Assembly: GCA_905479745.1 (NCBI GenBank)
Contig: CAJQNO010000009.1
Location: 1-37,322, forward strand
Direction: 5' to 3'
DNA: 37,322 nt
Source: an uncultured Flavobacteriaceae bacterium
GTDB lineage: Bacteria > Bacteroidota > Bacteroidia > Flavobacteriales > Flavobacteriaceae
Part shown: in pieces, positions 16,157 through 24,195 of the stretch
How the letters are laid out: each line of letters starts with the position of its first letter
Numbering within the stretch: the stretch's first letter is position 1
The notes under the pieces: generated by a model
The model's input: only the letters and a program-made list of their open reading frames with translations
The model's database searches: none
What the model was told of the DNA's origin: nothing
Program-made: the position numbers and the translations under genes

Positions 16157-17634
16157 TAGTTTCCGTAAAGTGTTTTACCGGCGGCCTCATATTTATCTCC
16201 ACTTACCCAAACCGCGGTTTTTGTATCGTTGGCGATATTTCGGCCTGCCATCACATATGCCCTGAAAAATTTCAGTAAATAATCGTAATCTAAAGAGTCG
16301 GCATGGTCTCCGGGCTGATGATAATATTTTGTCACTTCCCCGTCAAAAGAGGTAAATCCCATCGAAAAGGTAGGTGCCGGAATTCCTTTGGCCGCGAAAT
16401 GAACATTGTCACTTCTGTCAAATAAACCCTGTTCGGGCGCAGGATCCTCTATAGCTTTTAAACCGAAATCGGCTGCCGCCATCTCTATATTCTTCTGTGC
16501 GGTTGTACGCTCCAGTCCCACAATGGTTGCCAGGGATGTATCGTTATAACCACCGTTATCACTATTAAAGCAATACACCATTTGTTTTAAAGGAAGCACT
16601 GGGTTTTCCACATAATATTTACTCCCAAGAAGGCCTTTTTCTTCCGCTGTAAAAAGAATGAATAGCGCAGATCGCTTTGTGGGGTATTTGGCAAGATTCT
16701 TCGCCATACTTAGAACCGTAGTCGTGCCAACTGCATTATCGCGGGCACCGTTATAGATGGTATCTCCTGTAGCATCCGGGCCACCAATACCTACGTGATC
16801 GTAATGAGCAGAATAGATCACATATTCGTTTTTAAGTTTGGGGTCTGTGCCTTCCACGACGCCAATTACATTTTGCGATATGATCTTACTCACAGGGCTT
16901 AATGACATATCTACTTTTACCGATGGATTAGGAGCTCCGTCAAGTTCGTTGGCCAGGCTACCTTTTTCATCCATCATCCAGATATAACCAAACCTGCCAT
17001 CTTCATTCGTTTTTTCACCGCTGGCCAGTTCGAGACGAGGCGAATTGACAAAATGATCAATTCTCCCCCAGGTTCTCTGGTCTGTGTCTACAAGTTCTAT
17101 TACACCCAGCGCTCCTGCGGCCTTCGCCAGTTGTTCTTTTTGCTGTGTTAAGCCAAATGCTGCCCGAACAGAAGGCGAATTAGCACTTCCCGACTTAACG
17201 ATCACAAACTTTTTGCGAAGGTCTTTACCCTCGAAATCAGATTCCATCCCATAGCCCAGATAGACCCCTTCCGTGGTCACTTCCAATTTGGCCGATTTCA
17301 TCGGCAACTTGTATTTATATTCTTTACCGTTTATAGTGAGATAGATAGGTTTAGGCGCTGGTTTTTTCTCCATAGGAACGGTTTGATAATAGGTGCCGGT
17401 CTTGGGATTTGGTTTCACCCCATAACTTCGCAGTGTATTAGCGAGGTAGGAAGCAGCGATCTTATTCTCTGGCGTTCCGGCCTCTCTACCTTTTAACAGG
17501 TCGTCTGCCAAAAAGTATATATGGCCTTCAATTTCGGCTTTCGATACTGTCTCTTTTACCTTATCTATTTCTGTTTGGGAGTAAGTTCCAACAGCACTTA
17601 GTGCCATTAAGAAACAAAGGAAAATTTTCTTCAT
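16156..17634 (-). CDS. Secreted M28-family zinc aminopeptidase
   Basis: This 492-residue protein has a signal peptide (about 1-19, ending VGTYSQ) and a peptidase M28 catalytic domain split by a PA-type insert (about 120-255). Expected two-zinc ligands are visible in order: SAHYDHVG near residue 278, GARDNAVG, the catalytic Glu pair in LFTAEEKGLLGS, an Asp in FNSDNGGY, and a late His in YYHQPGDHAD. It should trim amino-terminal residues from peptides in the periplasm or outside. The gene starts 47 bases after the TonB receptor stop, in the same direction, with no terminator between them. It therefore belongs to the cassette 2 operon. This hints that the receptor may take up peptides, but substrate evidence is lacking. 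Confidence 0.92.
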   Translation of the reverse strand: MKKIFLCFLMALSAVGTYSQTEIDKVKETVSKAEIEGHIYFLADDLLKGREAGTPENKIAASYLANTLRSYGVKPNPKTGTYYQTVPMEKKPAPKPIYLTINGKEYKYKLPMKSAKLEVTTEGVYLGYGMESDFEGKDLRKKFVIVKSGSANSPSVRAAFGLTQQKEQLAKAAGALGVIELVDTDQRTWGRIDHFVNSPRLELASGEKTNEDGRFGYIWMMDEKGSLANELDGAPNPSVKVDMSLSPVSKIISQNVIGVVEGTDPKLKNEYVIYSAHYDHVGIGGPDATGDTIYNGARDNAVGTTTVLSMAKNLAKYPTKRSALFILFTAEEKGLLGSKYYVENPVLPLKQMVYCFNSDNGGYNDTSLATIVGLERTTAQKNIEMAAADFGLKAIEDPAPEQGLFDRSDNVHFAAKGIPAPTFSMGFTSFDGEVTKYYHQPGDHADSLDYDYLLKFFRAYVMAGRNIANDTKTAVWVSGDKYEAAGKTLYGN

Positions 17635-17681
17635 TCTAAAGGGTTGCGTTTTTTTAATTCGGCTAAAGATACATATTTCAC

Positions 17682-20189
17682 TTAAAAGCGAATTCTGAAC
17701 GTGGCATTGGGGGTGAAGGCCAGGGAATTCTCTGTAACTTTTTCGTGCTCACCATCGTTATTGATACGGTAAAAACTGTTTAGTTCGTTTTTAGTGTCCA
17801 ATAAGTTCCAGAATGAAATTCCGGCAAAAGCATTCAATTTTTCTCCAATAGAGAAACTGTAAGTACCCGATATATCTACCCGAATGTAGTCGTCTATATT
17901 GGAGGCGTTGGGAAGATCGAAATTCAATTGTCCGTTCACAACCTGGTTACCAGGGACCAGGGTGGTGATTGGTTTTCCACTATGATAGTTGAAACCTCCC
18001 GATATATTAAATTTATCGAAGCTGTAATTGATCCCATAAGTGATGGTATGCCGAATGTCGATATTATTGGGAAATGACGAAGGAGTAAGCTGTTCGAAGG
18101 TGTAGTCGTTCTTTGCGTACGAATAACTAAACCATGTATTCACATTTCTAAGTCGTTTGTTTATAAGCAGATCCACTCCTTTAACCATATAACTACCATG
18201 AGTACGGGCATTCTCAAACTGATTCTGAAATCCCTGGCTCTGCGTGGTAATTCCTTCAATCCTCTTTATATAAGGTTCGGCATTTACCAACCAACCGTTT
18301 CTACTGTAGTTGATCCCCACAGAAAATTGCTGTCCTTTTAGAATTGGGATATCGTTTTCCCTTGATAATACCCACCGTCGGTTCTCTACCCCGAGAAAAT
18401 CGTTTTGAAGGTCGATGATCTGGGAGGTGGTCTGGCTCTTTAATTCACCGGCCACATCGATGGAAAAATAATTCAGGAAGCGGTAGTTTATACTTAATCT
18501 TGGTTCTAGCAATACTTGGTTAAATTTACCAATGTGGTTAAGCCTAAGACCAGCTATTATGGTGGTGTTCCAATTAGCTGGGCTGAGATTAGATTGTGCG
18601 AAAACACTATGAGTTCTCAATACCTGTTTATCGGTTCTTTCAAAGAACGGGTTATTAATCTGTTCGAAATTGGTAATACCCGTTTCATTGAATTGATATC
18701 CCACCATCAGCATCGCATTTTGTGAGATCACAAAATTTCCACTAGCCTTTAAACCACCCTCAAGTACATCGTTGTTTTGAAGTAATCGCTGGTTATTTCG
18801 AATATCGAAATTGGTCGCTCTCAAGCCGTAGGTGGTCCCGTATAATTGAATATTTGTGCTGAAATTGTTGTTCCATATACGACCGTAATAAAGTCCTCCC
18901 GAATAATTTTCCTGGGTTAGTTCGCTCTGCCTGGATTGGCGTACATTGTCGATCACTGCATTTTCAAGAAAATCCAGCCGATTTCCCAATAGCAGAAAAT
19001 TTACCCTCAGGTAATCCTTTTCGGTAGGTTTATATACAAATCGCAAATGCGCGTCGTAAAAAGTAAAATCGTCATTGGAAGCAGACTCCGCCTCCGAATT
19101 GACAAGAACTTCAGTATTCTGAAATGCTTTTTCAAAATACTCGGTGTAGGTTGGGGTTTCAATAAGATTATTGAAAGATTTTCGTCCGGCAAGTTGGAGA
19201 GAGGCTTTGTCACTTAATGGGATCTCCAGATAGGCATCTGTGCTTATCGCGTTTATACCCCATCCTCCGGAAATTTGAGACCCGATCGTATCGTCTCCCT
19301 GCATGCTTATGATCCCGGAAACGCCATCCCCATATTCGGCGCTACTACCATTTTTAATGATGTTCACCTCGGTAGTTAGGAACGGATTAAATGCCGAGAT
19401 AAGACCAAAAAAGTGCCCGCTCTGATACATTTTTATCCCGTCCCAGAGTACCAGATTCTGGTCGTTAGTTCCTCCGCGTATATTTATAAAGGAAACGGTT
19501 TCATTCACACTTTGAATTCCCGGCAAGGCCTGAATGGTCTGCAGCACGTCGGGTTCTATGAGTCCGGGAAGGATGTCAAATTCCTTGTAATTTACATTTA
19601 AGGCACCATTGGTGCTTTTAGTGATCCCTTTAGCCAGGTAGTTCACCAGGGTAACGGTGTTGAGATATTCGATCTTTCGCAACAACCTGAAGGTGGAACA
19701 ATCGTTCGTAGCTAGTTTGGCTGCTGTGGTTCTTATCGTTTCGAAGCCAGTGTATCTTATGGTAATTTCTTCGGAAGTGTTCGCGACCTCCAGATCGGCT
19801 CTACCCGCGCTATCTGTTATGAGCTGTTGGTATGGCGTGACAATTGCCACATTAACCATGGGTAGATCAATTTCAGAAGTAATAACAACACATCTGCGTA
19901 CTAATCCATCCTTTTTTTGAACGGCCACAGTGCGGTCCTCCAGGATGGTGAAATTAAATAAAGTACTTTTTGATAACGTCTGGACCGCTAGTTCAAGATC
20001 ATTTGCTTTGGGAACAGAAGTGTAGTGATATCTTAGATCGATATCCTTATAGCTGAATGTGCATTGGAAAGTTTGCTCCAGATATGTAAATACTTCCTGC
20101 AAAGACCTGGAATCGGTCTGATTTTGCCCGGACAAATAATTAAAACTGAATAAGATAAAAAGTACTGTAAACTTCCTTATTTGGGTCAC
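17682..20189 (-). CDS. FecA-type TonB-dependent receptor with STN domain (cassette 2)
   Basis: This 835-residue outer membrane receptor is paralogous to the one at 9132-11681. It has a signal peptide (about 1-22, ending NYLSGQ), an STN domain (about 25-93) and a carboxypeptidase-regulatory-like domain (about 97-160, with GRADLEVAN and YTGFET). The plug (about 190-300) has LPGIQSVNETVSFINIRGG, GHFFGLISAFNP and YGDGVSG. The barrel ends in Phe (TFRIRF). The start codon is GTG at 20189, overlapping the fecR TGA as GTGA. This start is preferred because the signal peptide begins right there. Plug motifs shared with cassette 1 but differing barrel loops suggest related systems with different ligands. 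Confidence 0.95.
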   Translation of the reverse strand: MTQIRKFTVLFILFSFNYLSGQNQTDSRSLQEVFTYLEQTFQCTFSYKDIDLRYHYTSVPKANDLELAVQTLSKSTLFNFTILEDRTVAVQKKDGLVRRCVVITSEIDLPMVNVAIVTPYQQLITDSAGRADLEVANTSEEITIRYTGFETIRTTAAKLATNDCSTFRLLRKIEYLNTVTLVNYLAKGITKSTNGALNVNYKEFDILPGLIEPDVLQTIQALPGIQSVNETVSFINIRGGTNDQNLVLWDGIKMYQSGHFFGLISAFNPFLTTEVNIIKNGSSAEYGDGVSGIISMQGDDTIGSQISGGWGINAISTDAYLEIPLSDKASLQLAGRKSFNNLIETPTYTEYFEKAFQNTEVLVNSEAESASNDDFTFYDAHLRFVYKPTEKDYLRVNFLLLGNRLDFLENAVIDNVRQSRQSELTQENYSGGLYYGRIWNNNFSTNIQLYGTTYGLRATNFDIRNNQRLLQNNDVLEGGLKASGNFVISQNAMLMVGYQFNETGITNFEQINNPFFERTDKQVLRTHSVFAQSNLSPANWNTTIIAGLRLNHIGKFNQVLLEPRLSINYRFLNYFSIDVAGELKSQTTSQIIDLQNDFLGVENRRWVLSRENDIPILKGQQFSVGINYSRNGWLVNAEPYIKRIEGITTQSQGFQNQFENARTHGSYMVKGVDLLINKRLRNVNTWFSYSYAKNDYTFEQLTPSSFPNNIDIRHTITYGINYSFDKFNISGGFNYHSGKPITTLVPGNQVVNGQLNFDLPNASNIDDYIRVDISGTYSFSIGEKLNAFAGISFWNLLDTKNELNSFYRINNDGEHEKVTENSLAFTPNATFRIRF

Positions 20190-21085
20190 TGTTGGTTAAT
20201 TTTAAGAACCACATTTTTACCATTAATAGAATAAGACAAGTTAAGGGGAATAGTAACGGCCTGCAAGGCAGTTTCGAGGTTTTCGTTATTGAAACTTCCG
20301 GTAAACAAAGTGTCGTTGTCTGTTCCTGCTCCCGAAATCACAATATCGAATTGCCGCTCCATTTCCTGAAGAACGAATCGATATGGTATACTCTTAAAAG
20401 TAGATTTCTGGTCAAGCCAGGCGGGTTTACTCGCTGAGGTAGTTTCATCCACAAACCGATCATCAAACACTTTAAAGACCTTTCCCGCCGAAAGATGTTG
20501 TTCTTTTCCCTGGTATATTACCTTCACTAATCCCTCGTAGCAGCTTACCTCGAAATAATCTTTTCGGTCGTTCACCTTGAATTGTGTTCCCAACACCGAA
20601 ACGCTACCCTGCGATGTATAAACGGTAAAAGTTTCGCCTTTTGCCACTTTAAAATAGGCTTCTCCATCTAGATTGAGCTGGCGTTCTTTCCCCCAGTTTT
20701 TTTGGTTGAATGAGACGGAGGATCCGGAATTTAGAACAACTTCAGAATTGTCGGGTAAAATAAATTGGGTGGTCTCACTGTTGGCCGCGAGATATTCCAC
20801 ATCCGATGAATTATTGAGAAAATAGAATAGTCCAAATGCGACAATTAGAGTAGCGGCAATACCGGAAACATAGTAGTTTGTCTTTCGGGAAGACCTCTTG
20901 GTTCCTAGTTTCTTCTTAAGACGATAAAAGCTCGTTTCCCGGTCGAAATCCGGTGCCTTGAAGTGTTTAGCAGCCCGGTCTATACGGTGATAGGAAGAGG
21001 AAACATCTAAGTTGTTAAATGTTTCCAGTTCCTCATCACTAAGGTTAAAGTTTAACCATTTAGAAATTAAATCCTTCTTTTTCAT
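20186..21085 (-). CDS. fecR: FecR-type anti-sigma factor with DUF4974 tail (cassette 2)
   Basis: This 299-residue protein is the same length as its cassette 1 paralogue. It has a cytoplasmic sigma-binding segment (about 1-70, very basic at 54-70) and one membrane helix (about 72-91, SGIAATLIVAFGLFYFL). The periplasmic FecR domain (about 100-195) has FILPDNSEVVLNSGSSVSF, GEAYFKVAKGETF and SVLGTQFKV. The DUF4974 tail has LFTGSFNNENLETALQAV. It should sequester the sigma factor at 21142-21657 and sense the STN domain of the receptor with which it overlaps by four bases. It lies 56 bases after the sigma stop, and its own GGTAGG promoter is in that gap (21101-21131). Confidence 0.95.
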   Translation of the reverse strand: MKKKDLISKWLNFNLSDEELETFNNLDVSSSYHRIDRAAKHFKAPDFDRETSFYRLKKKLGTKRSSRKTNYYVSGIAATLIVAFGLFYFLNNSSDVEYLAANSETTQFILPDNSEVVLNSGSSVSFNQKNWGKERQLNLDGEAYFKVAKGETFTVYTSQGSVSVLGTQFKVNDRKDYFEVSCYEGLVKVIYQGKEQHLSAGKVFKVFDDRFVDETTSASKPAWLDQKSTFKSIPYRFVLQEMERQFDIVISGAGTDNDTLFTGSFNNENLETALQAVTIPLNLSYSINGKNVVLKINQQ

Positions 21086-21100
21086 AGTTAATTTCTATTT

Positions 21101-21131
21101 ATATAACAATCGAACGTGTAAAATTCCTACC
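21101..21131 (-). promoter_or_regulatory. ECF-sigma promoter in front of fecR, cassette 2
   Basis: On the minus strand GGTAGGAATTTT (21120-21131) is separated by 10 bases from TTGTTATAT (21101-21109), 15 bases before the fecR start. The spacing matches the other three copies. The last six bases of the first block differ from cassette 1 but are identical to the other cassette 2 copy. Confidence 0.8.
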
Positions 21132-21141
21132 TCGATCTCAA

Positions 21142-21657
21142 TTAAATTCCATCAATCTCCTGCCTTAGTTTTTCCAGGGCGGTATAAATTCTTTTTTCAA
21201 CAGCCTTTCGCGAAATATTGAGCATTTCGGCAATCTCCTTATGACGTTTTCCTTCCACGCGATTCAGTAGAAATGCAACCCGTTGTCCTTCGGGTAATTT
21301 TGCCAGGGCTGCCTCATATTTTTCCAGATATTCTGTTTCCTCCATAATGAACTGAGGAGTTTCGTGGGTGTGCTCTTTTGGTTTTAATTTTTGGTGCTTT
21401 AAAACCACTTTTTTGTGTTTTATATCATTGAGCGTAATATTATTAATCACGGTAAATAGGAAGCTTTTCGCTTTATCGGGAGCCACACGCTTACAATTTT
21501 TCCAAAGTTTTATAAATGCCTCATGCACCTTATCTTCAGGGTCGAAATGCTCTCCATATTTGTAATAGATGAAGTCGTGAAGATCCTTCGAATATTGGTC
21601 ATACAATTTCGAAAAGAACTGCTCGTCGCAGACATTCTTGAAAAGAGGTGTGGGCAT
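21142..21657 (-). CDS. ECF sigma-70 factor, FecI-like (cassette 2)
   Basis: This 171-residue factor is the same length as its paralogue at 12622-13137. Region 2 (about 12-85) has YYKYGEHFDPEDKVHEAFIKLW, and region 4 (about 108-168) has LNRVEGKRHKEIAEMLNISRKAVEKR. The shared blocks KAKSFLFTV and HKKVVLKH support recent common ancestry. It should transcribe from the two GGTAGGAATTTT promoters beside it. It is divergent from the lipoprotein at 21741. Its own promoter region has TATATTTA (21672-21679), a near match to the housekeeping -7 element, so its basal expression need not depend on itself. Confidence 0.95.
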   Translation of the reverse strand: MPTPLFKNVCDEQFFSKLYDQYSKDLHDFIYYKYGEHFDPEDKVHEAFIKLWKNCKRVAPDKAKSFLFTVINNITLNDIKHKKVVLKHQKLKPKEHTHETPQFIMEETEYLEKYEAALAKLPEGQRVAFLLNRVEGKRHKEIAEMLNISRKAVEKRIYTALEKLRQEIDGI

Positions 21658-21671
21658 TGTGTGAATTTCAG

Positions 21672-21679
21672 TAAATATA
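21672..21679 (-). promoter_or_regulatory. Possible housekeeping -7 element of the cassette 2 sigma gene
   Basis: TATATTTA on the minus strand is one base away from TAnnTTTG and lies 14 bases before the sigma ATG. The surrounding DNA is very AT-rich, so a chance match is possible. Confidence 0.3.
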
Positions 21680-21693
21680 AAAATATAAAACGG

Positions 21694-21724
21694 GGTAGGA
21701 ATTTTTATACATTAGTTGTTATAT
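21694..21724 (+). promoter_or_regulatory. ECF-sigma promoter of the divergent lipoprotein, cassette 2
   Basis: GGTAGGAATTTT (21694-21705), 10 bases, then TTGTTATAT (21716-21724), 16 bases before the ATG at 21741. Both blocks are identical to those in front of fecR of the same cassette, while the ten bases between them differ. Confidence 0.8.
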
Positions 21725-21740
21725 TACCAAAAAGGAGAAG

Positions 21741-22391
21741 ATGAAATACATTGTGTATTTTATGATGATAGTGATGATCGCTGGTTGTCAGAAAGAAGAG
21801 CTAACCATAGTAGAGGGAGAGGATGATGAAGCCTTTACCGATGATAGGCAGCTGAAATCCTTGCTCATGTCTGTGGTTTCCCACGACGGCTCCTTTGACG
21901 ATATCGTAGACAGCTCTTCCTGCTTTAGTATCGATTTTCCGTATACCTGTTACTACAAAGGATATCCATATCCGGTAAATTCTATTGATGATCTCGCGGT
22001 CTTTAAGAACGGGGATGAACTTATACCCAAGTTTCCTGTGAACATCACCTTTGCCGATTACCTCCAAGCCGAGGTTCCGGATGTAACTGCATTCAATCAA
22101 TTGATCGATCTATGTGCCAATGGCTCCCTATATAACGATATTATAAACTGTGTGGATATTATATATCCGGTTCGAATTTCGGTGTACGATCCGTCCAATT
22201 CGAGTTTCGAAACCATCATTTTCGAAAATGATAAACAGACTTTTCTTTCCATTGAAGATTTCGATGTAGATCGGATAGCAAGTATACAATACCCGATTCA
22301 GCTACGAATGCAAAATGAGGTTGTTCTCACAATCAATTCGAATGATGCTTTAAAGACAGAGATTTTAAGCATGATACCGTTTTGTGAGTAA
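21741..22391 (+). CDS. Surface-type lipoprotein of four short repeats (cassette 2)
   Basis: This 216-residue lipoprotein has Cys16 in MIAGC followed by QKEE, the same likely surface-export signal as the cassette 1 protein. It corresponds to part A of that protein only: a DGSFDDIVDSSSC linker, then four repeats (FSIDFPYTCYYKG, KFPVNITFADY, VDIIYPVRISVYD, ASIQYPIQLRMQN). The repeat-boundary Cys fall at the same places as in the paralogue (SSSC, DLC, INC, PFC). The lipocalin-like part B is absent. An AAAGGAGAAG stretch sits right before the ATG, an unusually good ribosome site for this phylum. It is driven by the cassette promoter and ends at a strong terminator. The function is unknown; partnership with the receptor is inferred. 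Confidence 0.85.
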   Translation: MKYIVYFMMIVMIAGCQKEELTIVEGEDDEAFTDDRQLKSLLMSVVSHDGSFDDIVDSSSCFSIDFPYTCYYKGYPYPVNSIDDLAVFKNGDELIPKFPVNITFADYLQAEVPDVTAFNQLIDLCANGSLYNDIINCVDIIYPVRISVYDPSNSSFETIIFENDKQTFLSIEDFDVDRIASIQYPIQLRMQNEVVLTINSNDALKTEILSMIPFCE

Positions 22392-22419
22392 CCCACTTAT
22401 GTTTAGTTATGTTAATTGG

Positions 22420-22442
22420 CCCTCCGCAAGGAGGGTTTTTTT
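22420..22442 (+). terminator. Rho-independent terminator after the cassette 2 lipoprotein
   Basis: CCCTCC (22420-22425), a GCAA tetraloop and GGAGGG (22430-22435) are followed by seven T. It lies 28 bases after the lipoprotein stop and just before the convergent gene ending at 22452. Confidence 0.9.
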
Positions 22443-22451
22443 GTGTAAGCG

Positions 22452-23633
22452 CTACAAATAACTCAACCACCACTTGTCCCTGTTATTCGCCTTATATTTC
22501 ATATACCAATTGCAAACAGGGTACAAAGCCAGCACTATACATATCCATACCAGGTATGTTACGCCCAGGGAATATCCATATCCCGCCAGTTCGCCACTCA
22601 TAAAGCTCTCCATGGTGAGTATCATTAGTTGCCAGTCTTTTCCGGTTAGAACAAGACCGGCCATCGCTGCAAGGTGAATCAACAGCACATGTAAAGCATA
22701 ATAGAAGAACGGTACTCTTCCATAGACCAGGAAGAATCTGGACGCAGGAGTACGTACTTTTTCAGCAACATAAAGAAAAATAAAAGAGGGTCCCAGGGTT
22801 ACTAGTAAGAACAATAAGGACGGCGGATATTTTGTTAGTTGTAAAAATGAAAGTACAGTATAAGTATTGTTTTGCTGAACAGCCCATGGTATCATATCGC
22901 CATAAATATTTATTGCTCTTAGAACGATAAATAGAACAGTAGACCCAATCCCGAGGTAAAGTAACCACCTCTTTCGCGTAGGGGCTTGATAATCTCGATG
23001 ATAAAGGGTTCCGAAGCAATATCCTAACACAATAACTCCTATCCATGGAAGTATTGGATAAAGAAAGCTTACCCATGTATCTCCAAATTGTATAAAAGCC
23101 GATTGATGCAGTACATACCAAAGGATCGAGCCTGGGCCGTTTCCTTCAACTGTTATACCGTCCAATAGATTATGCCCGAACACGATCAAGAGGCCTAAGG
23201 GTATTAATGCCTTTATCGGCAGAAAGATCAGGAAAGAAAGTACAACCATACAAAGGCCAATGGCCCATATCACCTGCAGATTGAAAAATTGGAATTTGAT
23301 ATCGAACCACCAAAGAAAACTCATCAATGTGATCTCTATGAATATGAGCCATAGTCCTCGGGTAAATAAAAACCTGAACAGCTGGTTTTTGGTTTTATTC
23401 CGGCCGTATAAAAACGCCGAGGTTCCCGCCAGGAATACAAACACCGGTGCACAGAAATGTGTGATAAATCGCGTAAAGAAAAGTATGGGGGTAGTGGTTT
23501 CCAGATTGCTGGGGTCCGACACAAATGCTCCGGCATGAAAATAGTCGCGCACATGGTCCAGGGCCATGATCACCATTACGATTCCTCTTAGGATATCGAT
23601 GGACTGGATTCGTGTACTTTTGGTGGGTACCAT
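22452..23633 (-). CDS. DUF1624/HGSNAT-like multi-pass membrane acyltransferase
   Basis: This 393-residue integral membrane protein has about ten hydrophobic helices. The N-terminal motif RIQSIDILRGIVMVIMALDH followed by VRDYFH is characteristic of the DUF1624 and heparan-alpha-glucosaminide N-acetyltransferase group. Those enzymes pass acetyl groups across a membrane to an amino sugar, using a His near this position. A second motif, PVFVFLAGTSAFLYGRN, also fits. In bacteria the substrate is usually unknown and could be a cell-wall or surface glycan. The gene stands alone, 58 bases from the next gene upstream, and converges on the cassette 2 lipoprotein. Length and topology are normal for the family. 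Confidence 0.85.
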   Translation of the reverse strand: MVPTKSTRIQSIDILRGIVMVIMALDHVRDYFHAGAFVSDPSNLETTTPILFFTRFITHFCAPVFVFLAGTSAFLYGRNKTKNQLFRFLFTRGLWLIFIEITLMSFLWWFDIKFQFFNLQVIWAIGLCMVVLSFLIFLPIKALIPLGLLIVFGHNLLDGITVEGNGPGSILWYVLHQSAFIQFGDTWVSFLYPILPWIGVIVLGYCFGTLYHRDYQAPTRKRWLLYLGIGSTVLFIVLRAINIYGDMIPWAVQQNNTYTVLSFLQLTKYPPSLLFLLVTLGPSFIFLYVAEKVRTPASRFFLVYGRVPFFYYALHVLLIHLAAMAGLVLTGKDWQLMILTMESFMSGELAGYGYSLGVTYLVWICIVLALYPVCNWYMKYKANNRDKWWLSYL

Positions 23634-23691
23634 GATCTTGGTTTTTCATTTGGCTAAAATTCTCAACCCTACGATTCCTGGCTAAATCGTG

Positions 23692-24195
23692 TTATTGAGG
23701 TTCGAAGGAAATTTTATAAGAGTCCATTTTCACTCCGTCTATCTCTACAGTTTTTGTTCTTATCACTGCGATCAGGCTGTCCTTGCGCTTCTCGGTTTCC
23801 GTCACTATATTAAAGCTGAAAGGAATTCGTTTAAGCGAATCTGAAACTATCTCAACATCATCCATCCGCGTAATATTCGAGATCGTAACCGCTTCGTTAG
23901 CACTAAAGATAAGACTATCCCTGGCTAATTGTTCCAGAGATTTTTGAAGTTCCCCTCTAAATTCGGGATGTTCTATCAGTAAATTTTGTAAATCAACATA
24001 TTCCTGAAGCTTCTGAGTAATAATCTTATCATACAGAAAAGTACCATCCAATGAAAGCGTAGCCTCATCATTCATATCGGTTTCCGATACAGACACCGCT
24101 TCTTCAGCCTCCATGTTCTCAAGCGCATCTGCCTTGGTGCCACTGTTACAGGTATATAGTAAAAAACTCAGCAGTATGTAATATATAGCTCTCAT
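23692..24195 (-). CDS. Hypothetical lipoprotein coupled to a membrane protein gene
   Basis: This 167-residue protein has a lipoprotein signal (MRAIYYILLSFLLYTC, Cys16). It then has an acidic segment (ALENMEAEEAVSVSETDMND) and a C-terminal half of mixed helix and strand (KLQEYVDLQNLLIEHPEFRG). No family is recognised. Its ATG overlaps the stop of the gene at 24192-25097 as ATGA, so the two are translated together and probably act together at the envelope. Nothing indicates a specific function. Confidence 0.7.
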   Translation of the reverse strand: MRAIYYILLSFLLYTCNSGTKADALENMEAEEAVSVSETDMNDEATLSLDGTFLYDKIITQKLQEYVDLQNLLIEHPEFRGELQKSLEQLARDSLIFSANEAVTISNITRMDDVEIVSDSLKRIPFSFNIVTETEKRKDSLIAVIRTKTVEIDGVKMDSYKISFEPQ

